Shown here: one piece after another, positions 14,100 through 22,008 of the stretch
Layout: each line of letters starts with the position of its first letter
Numbering within the stretch: position 1 is the stretch's first letter
From: DATLGB01 sp964242305
GTDB lineage: Bacteria > Actinomycetota > Thermoleophilia > Solirubrobacterales > Solirubrobacteraceae
Length of the DNA: 64,000 nucleotides
Direction of reading: 5' to 3'
Assembly (NCBI GenBank): GCA_964242305.1
Contig: CAXTBB010000011.1
Span: 32,570-96,569 of the forward strand
The notes under the pieces: model-generated
Databases searched by the model: none
Told to the model about the DNA's origin: nothing
The model's input: the letters and a program-made list of their open reading frames with translations, nothing else
Position numbers and translations under genes: made by a program

Positions 14100-16107
14100 T
14101 CGCGAACAGCTCCCCGGCCCGCGTCGGGCGCCCGACGTGCAGGCCCTGGGCCAGCTCGACGCCGAGCTCGCGGACCGCGGCCAGGATCGCCTCGTCCTCG
14201 ACGCACTCGGCCACCACCGTCTTGCCGAGCGCGTGCGCGGCGGAGACGCACGCCTCCGCGATCGCGCGGTCGGCCGGATCGGTCGGGATCCCGCGGGTGA
14301 GCTGGCCGTCGAGCTTGAGGAACTCGACCGGCAGCTGCTTGAGGTAGCGCAGTCCCGCCGTCCCGGCGCCGAAGTCGTCCAGCGCGAAGCGGCAGCCGAA
14401 CTCGCCCAGCTGGGCCATCAGCCGCTGCGCCTCGCCGCGCCCGCTGAGGGCCGTGCGCTCCGTGACCTCGAAGATCAGGTGCTGGCCGCCGTCGTCGGCG
14501 TCCATCATCCGGCGGACGATGCGGGCCAGGAAGGCACGGTCGACCAGCGACTCCTCGGACAGGTTGACGGCGATGTCGACCGGGTCGCCGGCCTCGCGGC
14601 GCGCGGCGACGAACGCCAGCGCCTGGCCGACCACCCACTCGTCGATCTCCCCGATCAGCCCGTGCCGCTTGGCCGGGGCGAGGAAGGCGTTGGGGCGGAC
14701 GACGCTGCCGTCCTCGTCGCGCATGCGCAGCAGCAGCTCGTACTGGACGGGGCGCAGCGTGGCGGCGTCGACGATCGGCTGGGCGTCGAGCAGCAGGCGC
14801 CCGGAGTCCAGCCCGCGGCGCACCTTGTCGGCCCAGCCGCGGCCCGACGAGCGCTTGGCCCGCATGGCCGGCTCGAAGACGGCGACGGTGCCGCGGCCGC
14901 GGCGCTTGGCCTCCGCCAGCGCCTCCGTCGCGTGCAGCAGGAGGTCGTCGGACAGGGTGACGCCGGCGCTGGCGCTCAGCGACAGCGACGCGCCGGCGAC
15001 GTCGACCGGGCGGGCGGCGACGGCGGCCAGCAGCTCCTCGGCGAGCCTTCGGGCCCCCGCGGTGTCCGTGTCGGCCATCAACACGCCGAACTCGTCGGAC
15101 CCGATGCGCGCCAGCGCCCCGCGGTCCCCGACCGTCTCGGTCAGGCGCGCGGCCATGGCCTCGAGCACGGCGTCCCCGGCGGCGGTGCCGAAGGTGTCGT
15201 TGAGCTCGCCGAACTCGTCGAGGTCGACGATCGCCAGCGCGACCGGCTCGCCGGGCAGCTCGCGCAGCAGCGGCAGCAGGGCGGCGCGGTTGAGCAGGCC
15301 GGTCAGCGAGTCGTGGTCGGCGGCGTGGCGGACCTCCTTCTCGAGCTGGACCGTCTCGGCGACGTCCTGGACCTGCACGATGTACTGGCGCGGCTCGCCG
15401 GCGTCGTCGCGCAGCAGGGAGACGGAGAAGACGGCCGGGACCACGCTGCCGTCGGCGTGGCGCAGGCCCAGCTTCAGCGTGACGGCGTGCAGCTCGCGCG
15501 CGACCAGCCGGGCCAGCTGCTCGCGGATCATGACCAGGTCGTCCGGGCCGACCAGGCGCTCGAGCAGCACGCCCGTGCGGTCTTCGCCGACCAGCTCGCT
15601 CATGCGGCCGTTGACGCGCCGCACGACGCCGTCGGCGACGACGGCCATGCCGATGGGGGACGTCGAGAACACGCGCTCGAAGGCGTCGACGGCCTGCTCG
15701 GAGCCGCCGGGCTCGCCGAGGGCGACGTCGACGACGCGGGCGCTGCGGTCCACGCGAGCGCGCAGGCGGACCTCCGTCCACGCGCGGTCCCCCGCGCGCA
15801 CGCGCAGGGTGGCGGTGCGGATGCGCCCGCCGGGGGCGAGTGGGTTGAGCGCACTCAGGAGCGTCTCGACGTCGGCGGGATGCACGAGCTCGGAGAAGGC
15901 GACGCCGACCAGGTCGTCGCGCGCGGTCAGGATCCGCAGCGCGGCGGAGACCCGCCGGATCTGGCCGTCCAGGGCGACCTCGGCGAGGCCCTCGCCGGTC
16001 AGCGCCCACAGCCGTTCCTCGCGCTGGCGCGAGCGGCGCAGGAGGACGAGGGCGAGGCCGAGCAGGACGAGCGCTGCGGTCAGGGTGAGGGCGGCGCCAA
16101 GGAACAC
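14071..16107 (-). CDS. Membrane PAS-GGDEF-EAL protein (c-di-GMP signalling)
   Basis: A 678-residue protein. The GTG at 16107 leads directly into one membrane helix (residues 1-24); two PAS-like domains follow (about 30-130 and 145-260), then GGDEF (about 275-430) and EAL (about 440-678). The GGDEF motif reads GSDEF (336-340) and the EAL motif reads ELL (457-459, in YELLLR). The EAL domain keeps its other metal-site residues: NLS, EVTER, DDFGAG, KLDG and the C-terminal QG. It is therefore likely a phosphodiesterase with a weak or regulatory GGDEF domain (inference). It is monocistronic and divergent from the FtsH-like gene. Confidence 0.87.
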   Translation of the reverse strand: MFLGAALTLTAALVLLGLALVLLRRSRQREERLWALTGEGLAEVALDGQIRRVSAALRILTARDDLVGVAFSELVHPADVETLLSALNPLAPGGRIRTATLRVRAGDRAWTEVRLRARVDRSARVVDVALGEPGGSEQAVDAFERVFSTSPIGMAVVADGVVRRVNGRMSELVGEDRTGVLLERLVGPDDLVMIREQLARLVARELHAVTLKLGLRHADGSVVPAVFSVSLLRDDAGEPRQYIVQVQDVAETVQLEKEVRHAADHDSLTGLLNRAALLPLLRELPGEPVALAIVDLDEFGELNDTFGTAAGDAVLEAMAARLTETVGDRGALARIGSDEFGVLMADTDTAGARRLAEELLAAVAARPVDVAGASLSLSASAGVTLSDDLLLHATEALAEAKRRGRGTVAVFEPAMRAKRSSGRGWADKVRRGLDSGRLLLDAQPIVDAATLRPVQYELLLRMRDEDGSVVRPNAFLAPAKRHGLIGEIDEWVVGQALAFVAARREAGDPVDIAVNLSEESLVDRAFLARIVRRMMDADDGGQHLIFEVTERTALSGRGEAQRLMAQLGEFGCRFALDDFGAGTAGLRYLKQLPVEFLKLDGQLTRGIPTDPADRAIAEACVSAAHALGKTVVAECVEDEAILAAVRELGVELAQGLHVGRPTRAGELFAISDRSEAPR

Positions 16108-16214
16108 GGTCAGAGCAGCATCGGCATGAGCGGGGCCCGACGTTTGTCGGACATCCGTCCAGCGCCGTCCTAAAGGACGCAGAAATCCGGCGCGGACCCT
16201 GTGGTCGCGACCCC

Positions 16215-16229
16215 TATTCTCGCTTGGCA
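16215..16229 (+). promoter_or_regulatory. -10 box of the FtsH-like gene
   Basis: TATTCT at 16215-16220 lies 9 bp before GTG 16230, the spacing expected for a leaderless transcript. No convincing -35 box was found. The open frame's earlier TTG at 16224 would start only 3 bp after this box, so GTG 16230 is preferred. Confidence 0.4.
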
Positions 16230-18590
16230 GTGGCCGCGGAGCTCCCTCCTCCACCCACGCGGCGGCGCCGCATTGCCGAAGCGCTGGCCCTCGCGGGTGA
16301 GTGGCGCCGGCTGGACCGGATCGCCACCGCGGTGGCGATCGTCGTCTCCCCCGTCTTCTTCGCGCTGCTCTACGGGACGGCCGATCTCCCGCTCGTCGTC
16401 GCCATCCTGCTGACGATCCTGTCCATCGGCGCGTTCCGCGGCCTGATCGACATCGTCGCCCACTCGCTGATCCCGCGGCCGTCCATCTACGGCGCGGAGG
16501 ACACGCTCGCACAGCAGGACGTCGTCGGCCGGCGCCGGCTCTGGTACTGGCGGCGGCGCTTCCGCCAGGCGATCGTCCTCGGCTCGGTCTTCTGCCTCGC
16601 GGCCGGGCTCGTGGCGCTGTTCGACTCCAAGTCCTTCGCCGACGGCGCCGACTCGGTCGTCAACGCGATCCCGGATGCGATCGCCCAGGCCCCGACCACC
16701 CTGCTCACCGTGGGCGCCCTGTTCTTCATCAACTTCCTGATCCTGTTCGGCCCGCTCATCTTCATGGGCGCCCAGCAGATCAAGACCTACGAGCCCGGTG
16801 ACGCGGACTGGGGCGTCAAGCTCGCCGACGTCCGCGGCCAGCAGGAGGCGCGCGAGGAGATCACCCGCATCGTCTCCCTGTGGCAGTCGGGCGAGGAGTT
16901 CGTCAAGGCGGGCGGCAAGCGCGAGCGCGGCGTCCTGTTCCTGGGCGCGCCGGGCACCGGCAAGACGATGCTCTCCAAGGGCATCGCCACCTCCTTCAAC
17001 TGCCCGTTCGTGACGATCCCGGGCTCGGGCTTCGCGCAGAGCTTCATCGGGATGGACGCCGTGCTCGTCCGCTACCTCGCCCGCAAGGCCAAGAAGCAGG
17101 CGGCCAAGTGGGGCGGGCAGTGCATCGTCTTCATCGACGAGATCGACGCCATGGGCATGCGCCGCTCGGCACTCGGCGCGGGCGACACGAGCCTGCGCAC
17201 CTGGCACGACGTGGCGCCCGCCACCGACGTCACCGTCGAGACCGACGCCTGGCGCGAGCAGCAGTTCGAGGCCCGCGCGCCCGAGCCCCGCAACCCGTAC
17301 CCGCGCATCTACGCGAAGGTCAGCGGCGGCCTGCAGCGCGTCATCCCCGGGATGATGGGCGGGATGGGCGGCGGCCTGGCGCTCAACTCGCTGCTCGTCG
17401 TCATGGACGGCATCGACGACCCGCCGTTCAGCAAGCGCTACGTCACCAACCGCTTCAACACCTTCATGGACGCGCTGTACATCGTCCCCTCCAAGCTGGG
17501 CAAGGTCCGCTTGCGCCTCAAGCCGCCCCGGCCCCGCAAGGACGAGATCTACTTCATCGGGGCGACCAACGTGCCGCTCGAGCGCCTCGATCCCGCCCTC
17601 GTCCGGCCGGGCCGCATGGGCCGTCACGTCTACTTCCGCACCCCTACGTGGGAGGACCGGCGCGACATCTTCGACCTCTACATCAACCGGGTCGCCCACG
17701 AGGACGAGCTCGACACGCCCAAGCGGCGCGACGAGATGGCGCGCATCACCTCCGGCTACTCGCCGGCGATGATCGACCAGGTCTGCTCCATGGCGCTCAC
17801 CTACGCGCACGCCGACGGCCGCGACGTGTTCTCCTGGAAGGACCTCGTCGAGGCGATGACCGTCGTCGAGGCGGGCGTCGCGGTCGGCCAGCCCTACGCG
17901 GCGCACGAGGAGCGCTCGATCGCCATCCACGAGGCGGGCCACGCGATCTGCTCGCACCTCTACAACGACAACCTGCTCTCCACCCGCCTGTCGATCCGCC
18001 GCCGCGGCAGCTCGGGTGGCCATCACCAGGCCATGCGCATCGAGGACCGCTTCGTCTCGTGGCGCTCGGAGGAGATCGCCGGCCTCATCCACACGCTCGG
18101 CGCGATGGCGGCGGAGATCGTCTTCTACGGGCAGAACACGACGGGGGTCGGCGGCGACGTCGGCCAGGTCACGGCGCGCGCGGCCTACATGGTCGGCTTC
18201 GCGGCCATGGGCCCCACCGCGGTCGACCTCTCCGACCGCATCGAGGATCCCGAGGCGCGCGAGGAGGCCGAGGAGAAGACCCGCGAGCGCTTCCGGCGCA
18301 TGGGCGACCAGATCATGCAGCGCTCGCTCACGCTCACGGAGGGCTCCTCGCTGGCCGGCGTGCTCGGCGACCGCGCCAAGCGCGGCCTCGCCGCCGAGCT
18401 GATCGGCCAGGCCTTCGTGGTCGCCTACGCCTCCGTGCTGGCCAACAAGGACGCCACGGAGAAGGTCGCCGACCGGCTGGTCGCCGATCGCGAGCTCTAC
18501 GGGGACGACGTCGAGAACCTGTTGAAGTCGGTCAACCTGCGCAAGCCGGAGATCGACCTGCTGGAGGAGTCCACGTGGCCGGCGATCTGA
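16230..18590 (+). CDS. FtsH-like membrane AAA+ zinc metalloprotease, divergent
   Basis: A 786-residue relative of FtsH. The N-terminal part has four hydrophobic segments (about residues 32-49, 52-77, 113-130, 152-176) instead of the usual two. The AAA domain has Walker A GAPGTGKT (239-246), Walker B IVFIDEID (about 299-306) and the second region of homology GATNVPLERLDPALVRPGRMGR, split here only for citation. Between Walker B and that region lies an extra stretch of roughly 95 residues, including a GMMGGMGGG motif. The zinc motif HEAGH is at 567-571 and the third ligand lies in TTGVGGDVGQVT. It should degrade membrane or cytosolic proteins, with special substrate handling. The next gene overlaps by 16 bp. 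Confidence 0.88.
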   Translation: MAAELPPPPTRRRRIAEALALAGEWRRLDRIATAVAIVVSPVFFALLYGTADLPLVVAILLTILSIGAFRGLIDIVAHSLIPRPSIYGAEDTLAQQDVVGRRRLWYWRRRFRQAIVLGSVFCLAAGLVALFDSKSFADGADSVVNAIPDAIAQAPTTLLTVGALFFINFLILFGPLIFMGAQQIKTYEPGDADWGVKLADVRGQQEAREEITRIVSLWQSGEEFVKAGGKRERGVLFLGAPGTGKTMLSKGIATSFNCPFVTIPGSGFAQSFIGMDAVLVRYLARKAKKQAAKWGGQCIVFIDEIDAMGMRRSALGAGDTSLRTWHDVAPATDVTVETDAWREQQFEARAPEPRNPYPRIYAKVSGGLQRVIPGMMGGMGGGLALNSLLVVMDGIDDPPFSKRYVTNRFNTFMDALYIVPSKLGKVRLRLKPPRPRKDEIYFIGATNVPLERLDPALVRPGRMGRHVYFRTPTWEDRRDIFDLYINRVAHEDELDTPKRRDEMARITSGYSPAMIDQVCSMALTYAHADGRDVFSWKDLVEAMTVVEAGVAVGQPYAAHEERSIAIHEAGHAICSHLYNDNLLSTRLSIRRRGSSGGHHQAMRIEDRFVSWRSEEIAGLIHTLGAMAAEIVFYGQNTTGVGGDVGQVTARAAYMVGFAAMGPTAVDLSDRIEDPEAREEAEEKTRERFRRMGDQIMQRSLTLTEGSSLAGVLGDRAKRGLAAELIGQAFVVAYASVLANKDATEKVADRLVADRELYGDDVENLLKSVNLRKPEIDLLEESTWPAI

Positions 18591-19618
18591 TCCCGCCCCC
18601 CTCCCCCGCCGGCAAGCCGGAGGGCGAGTGGGAGAAGGAGCGCGACGAGACGTTCTCCTCCTCGACGCTGCTGCGCACGGACGAGGAGCACGAGGCGGCG
18701 GTCGAGGCGGCCACGCCGATCGAGCCGGCCGGGCCGTCGCGCTACCGCTCGCGCTTCGGCTTCATCCTCGGCGCGCTGGTGGGGATCGGCGTCGCCTCGC
18801 TGGTCGTCATCGCCCTGGTCATCTCGGGCGGCGACACCGTTCACGAGACGCCGTGGTCGGCCTGGCGGCCGCCGCACAAGGACCCCGACATCGCCGCCGT
18901 CGAGATCGCCCAGCACGTCGCCCACGAGTACCGCCAGGACTCCGGCGACCAGCTCGTCGACGTCTACGCCCAGCGCCTGGAGGTCGACGGCTCGCCCATG
19001 AACGTCGTCATCCGCTCGGCCGGCAAGGGCGAGGGTGCCGACATCATCGACATCCCCGGCAAGTCGCTGCTGTTCGTCCTCAAGGGCCTCGGCCCCGACG
19101 GGTCGATCGACACCGGCGAGGCGTCGGCCAAGCGCCTGCGCCTGCTGCAGCGCGAGGCCTACGAGTTGTCGCTCTACGCCTTCAAGTACGTCAAGGGGAT
19201 CGACAACGTCGTCGCGTTCCTGCCGCCGGCGCCGCCGACGACCCAGCAGAAGGCCGCGGACGCCGCCGAGGCCGCCCAGAACCCCCTCTCGGGCTCGCTG
19301 AAGACCGGGAGGCTCTCCGCGGCCGCGCTCGCCGCCACGGCCTCCAAGAACTCGCCCGTCAACGCGATGCTGTTCCTGCCCGGCGACGTCGAGGCCTCGC
19401 TCAAGCGCCCGCTGACGGACACGTTCCCGGCCGCCCAGCCGCCGCGACCCTCGACGCTGACCGACGCGGAGGAGGCCACCTTCGGCGCCTTCGCCCAGGT
19501 CCACGCCTTCAGCGCCTCCGTCGTCCCGGACCAGACCGGCGCGGGCTTCCTCGTGCTCGACCGGGCGTCGTCGTCGTCGGCCGTCCAAGACGCGCTGCGC
19601 TCGACGCTCAAGGCCTAG
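18575..19618 (+). CDS. Single-pass membrane protein coupled to the FtsH-like protease
   Basis: A 347-residue protein of no recognised family. The GTG start overlaps the end of the protease gene by 16 bp, so the two are probably made together. A charged cytosolic N-terminus of about 60 residues is followed by one membrane helix (GFILGALVGIGVASLVVIALVI) and a mixed alpha/beta extracytoplasmic part with SPMNVVIRS and IDIPGKSLLFVLKGLG, then a flexible Ala/Pro-rich stretch. It may be an adaptor or substrate-presenting partner of the protease (inference from coupling only). Confidence 0.75.
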   Translation: MAGDLIPPPSPAGKPEGEWEKERDETFSSSTLLRTDEEHEAAVEAATPIEPAGPSRYRSRFGFILGALVGIGVASLVVIALVISGGDTVHETPWSAWRPPHKDPDIAAVEIAQHVAHEYRQDSGDQLVDVYAQRLEVDGSPMNVVIRSAGKGEGADIIDIPGKSLLFVLKGLGPDGSIDTGEASAKRLRLLQREAYELSLYAFKYVKGIDNVVAFLPPAPPTTQQKAADAAEAAQNPLSGSLKTGRLSAAALAATASKNSPVNAMLFLPGDVEASLKRPLTDTFPAAQPPRPSTLTDAEEATFGAFAQVHAFSASVVPDQTGAGFLVLDRASSSSAVQDALRSTLKA

Positions 19619-19633
19619 CCAGGAGTCCGCTGA

Positions 19634-19882
19634 TCACCGGCTGACGCCAGCGGACGCCTGGTACCCCTGGCATCGGAGGACGGGGACGCGCGGGTACTTC
19701 GGGAAGCGCTCGGGCTCGGTCTTCGAGCGCCGGCACAGGCTGAACGCGCTGCCGCGGCCGGTGCGGACGACCTGCTGGTGGGTGCAGGTCGCGCACAACC
19801 CGACGGAAACAGCAGGGGGGCCCGCCTCCGGCGGCCTATTACGACCCTCGGTCACGCTCCTTCTCCGGGCCGCCTCCGGCAC
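19634..19882 (-). CDS. Small four-cysteine protein, conserved hypothetical
   Basis: At most 82 residues. The core reads GLCATCTHQQVVRTGRGS, then FSLCRR, FPKYPRVPV and LRCQGY: two CxxC cysteines and two more spaced like a zinc-ribbon-type fold. From memory, similar short actinobacterial proteins are common and uncharacterised. The start is uncertain; GTG 19882 and an internal GTG at residue 10 are possible, and the first 30 residues look poorly conserved. Confidence 0.5.
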   Translation of the reverse strand: MPEAARRRSVTEGRNRPPEAGPPAVSVGLCATCTHQQVVRTGRGSAFSLCRRSKTEPERFPKYPRVPVLRCQGYQASAGVSR

Positions 19883-19894
19883 CCCTGGGGCTGG

Positions 19895-20194
19895 TCAGCC
19901 GAGGCCACGGTGGCCCATGCGGGCCAAGGACGCGTGGTGCTCGGTCACGCGCAGCTTGACGGGGTCGCCCTCGGGGCGGTCGTGGACGATGCCCCACATC
20001 CCGTCGGCGACCATCTCGGCGGTCTCCGGCGTCGCGCGCCCGTGCATGGTGTCGACCAGGGCGAGCTCGAGGCGCTCGATCTTCTCCTCCGCCGTCCCCT
20101 CGCCCAGCGCGGGGAACGGGACGCCCCGAAGGTGCTCCTCCCAGGCGCCCTTGACCATGGCGAAGCGGTTGCGCAGGGCGATGGCGTCCGACAT
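19895..20194 (-). CDS. Hypothetical protein, 99 residues
   Basis: A short, soluble, mostly helical protein with an ATG start. It contains KIERLELALVDTMHGRATPETAEMV-type amphipathic helices (cited in part) and an acidic/basic mixture with no membrane segment or signal. Divergent from the ABC exporter genes by 44 bp. Not recognised; codon use looks like its neighbours. Confidence 0.55.
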   Translation of the reverse strand: MSDAIALRNRFAMVKGAWEEHLRGVPFPALGEGTAEEKIERLELALVDTMHGRATPETAEMVADGMWGIVHDRPEGDPVKLRVTEHHASLARMGHRGLG

Positions 20195-20238
20195 TGCGGC
20201 GCGAGTTTGGCAGACCCGGCGCCTATCGTGTTAGTTGC

Positions 20239-22008
20239 GTGCGCACCTTTCTCCGCCTGCTGACCTTCCTGCGCCCGTATCGCCGCGGCGCGATCGGGTC
20301 GCTGGTCCTCGCAGCGCTGGCCATGGTCGGCACGGCGGCGCTCCCCGCGCTCACCGGCGAGGCGATCGACCGCATCCAGCGCGGCGACCGCGGGGCGCTG
20401 CGGATCGTCTGCCTGATCGTCGTCCTCGCCGCGCTGGCCCGGCTCGGGCTGTCGGTGGCGCGGCGGCTGGTGGCCGGGCGCGTCTCGCTCGGCGTCGAGG
20501 TCGACATGCGCGAGGCGCTGTACGCCCACCTGCTGCGCCTGGAGATGGGCTTCTTCGACGACCAGCAGACGGGGCAGCTGATGTCGCGCGCGACCGTCGA
20601 CCTCTCCTCCGTGCGCTTCTTCCTCGGCTACGGCCTCGTCTTCATCACCCAGAGCGCGCTGACCATCATCCTCGCCGCCGTCGCCATGATCGCCCTGCAG
20701 CCGGGGCTGGGCCTGCTCGCGCTCGTCCCCACCCCGTTCGTGGTGCTGATCGCCAACCGCTACGGGATGAAGTCGCGGCCGGCGCTGCGGGAGGTCCAGC
20801 AGCGCATCGCCGAGCTGACCGCCGACGCCGAGGAGAACGTGTCCGGCGTGCGCGTGGTCAAGGCCTTCGCGCGCGAGGAGCGCCAGCTGCACCGCTTCCG
20901 CGGCCGCGTCCAGTCCGTCTTCGACCAGAACCTGATCGCCACCCGCCAGCGCGCGTTCTACAACCCGCTGCTGGCGTTCCTGCCCCAACTCGGCCTCGCC
21001 GCGATCCTGATCGTCGGCGGCCGGCGGGTCATCGACGGGACGCTGAGCACCGGCGAGTTCGCCGCCTTCTACACCTACGTGCTCATGCTGGCCGGGCCGA
21101 TGCGGATGCTCGGCGTGTCCCTGGGCATGTACCAGCGCGCGATGGCGTCTGGCCTGCGCCTCTTCGAGATCCTCGATCGCGAACCGAAAGGGGTCGGGTC
21201 TCCACATCCCACACCGCTGCCGGACGGCGACGGCCGCGTCGAGCTGCGTCACGTCTCCTTCGCCTTCGCGGGGGCGCGCGGCAACGCGCTCACCGACGTC
21301 TCCCTGACCGTCCCCGCCGGCAGCACCGTCGCGCTGGTGGGCGGGACGGGATCGGGCAAGTCGACGCTGGTGTCGCTGCTCCCGCGCCTGTACGAGGCGA
21401 CGGCGGGCTCGGTGCTGATCGACGGCGTCGACGTCCGCGACATCGCCGCCGGCTCCCTGCGCCGGGCGATCGCCGTCGTCACCGACGACCCGTTCCTGTT
21501 CAGCGACACCGTGCACAACAACATCGCCTACGCGCGCCCGGACGCGACCCGGGCCGAGGTCGTGGCGGCGGCGCGCGCGGCGCAGGCGGCCGACTTCATC
21601 GACGCGCTCCCGGAGGGCTACGACACGCGCATCGGCGAGCGCGGGCTGACCGTCAGCGGCGGCCAGCGCCAGCGGCTCGCCATCGCCCGCGCGCTGCTGG
21701 CCGACCCGCGCGTCCTCGTCCTCGACGACGCCACCTCGTCCGTGGACGCCTCCACCGAGTCGCTGATCAAGGACGCGCTGCGCACGGCGATGGAGGGCCG
21801 CACGACCTTCGTGATCGCCCACCGCCTCTCGACGATCGCGCTGGCCGACTTCGTCGTCGTCCTCGACGGCGGCCGCGTCGTGGCCAGCGGGACGCACGAC
21901 GAGCTGCTCACGCAGTCCTCGCTGTACGCGGAGATCGCCGCCAAGGGTCTGCCCGACCAGGTCTTCCTGAACCGCAAGCCGGCCGAGCCGGAGGTGGTCG
22001 GGCTGTGA
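20239..22008 (+). CDS. ABC exporter half-transporter, degenerate ATP site
   Basis: A 589-residue exporter with an N-terminal type-I transmembrane domain of six helices and a C-terminal nucleotide-binding domain. Walker A is GGTGSGKST, the signature VSGGQRQRL, and Walker B VLVLDDATSSVD. The residue after the Walker B Asp is Asp instead of the catalytic Glu, so the ATP site containing this Walker B should be slow or inactive. The next gene supplies the partner half. GTG 20239 is chosen because the transmembrane homology starts there; TATCGT 10 bp upstream may be its -10 box. Confidence 0.88.
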   Translation: MRTFLRLLTFLRPYRRGAIGSLVLAALAMVGTAALPALTGEAIDRIQRGDRGALRIVCLIVVLAALARLGLSVARRLVAGRVSLGVEVDMREALYAHLLRLEMGFFDDQQTGQLMSRATVDLSSVRFFLGYGLVFITQSALTIILAAVAMIALQPGLGLLALVPTPFVVLIANRYGMKSRPALREVQQRIAELTADAEENVSGVRVVKAFAREERQLHRFRGRVQSVFDQNLIATRQRAFYNPLLAFLPQLGLAAILIVGGRRVIDGTLSTGEFAAFYTYVLMLAGPMRMLGVSLGMYQRAMASGLRLFEILDREPKGVGSPHPTPLPDGDGRVELRHVSFAFAGARGNALTDVSLTVPAGSTVALVGGTGSGKSTLVSLLPRLYEATAGSVLIDGVDVRDIAAGSLRRAIAVVTDDPFLFSDTVHNNIAYARPDATRAEVVAAARAAQAADFIDALPEGYDTRIGERGLTVSGGQRQRLAIARALLADPRVLVLDDATSSVDASTESLIKDALRTAMEGRTTFVIAHRLSTIALADFVVVLDGGRVVASGTHDELLTQSSLYAEIAAKGLPDQVFLNRKPAEPEVVGL

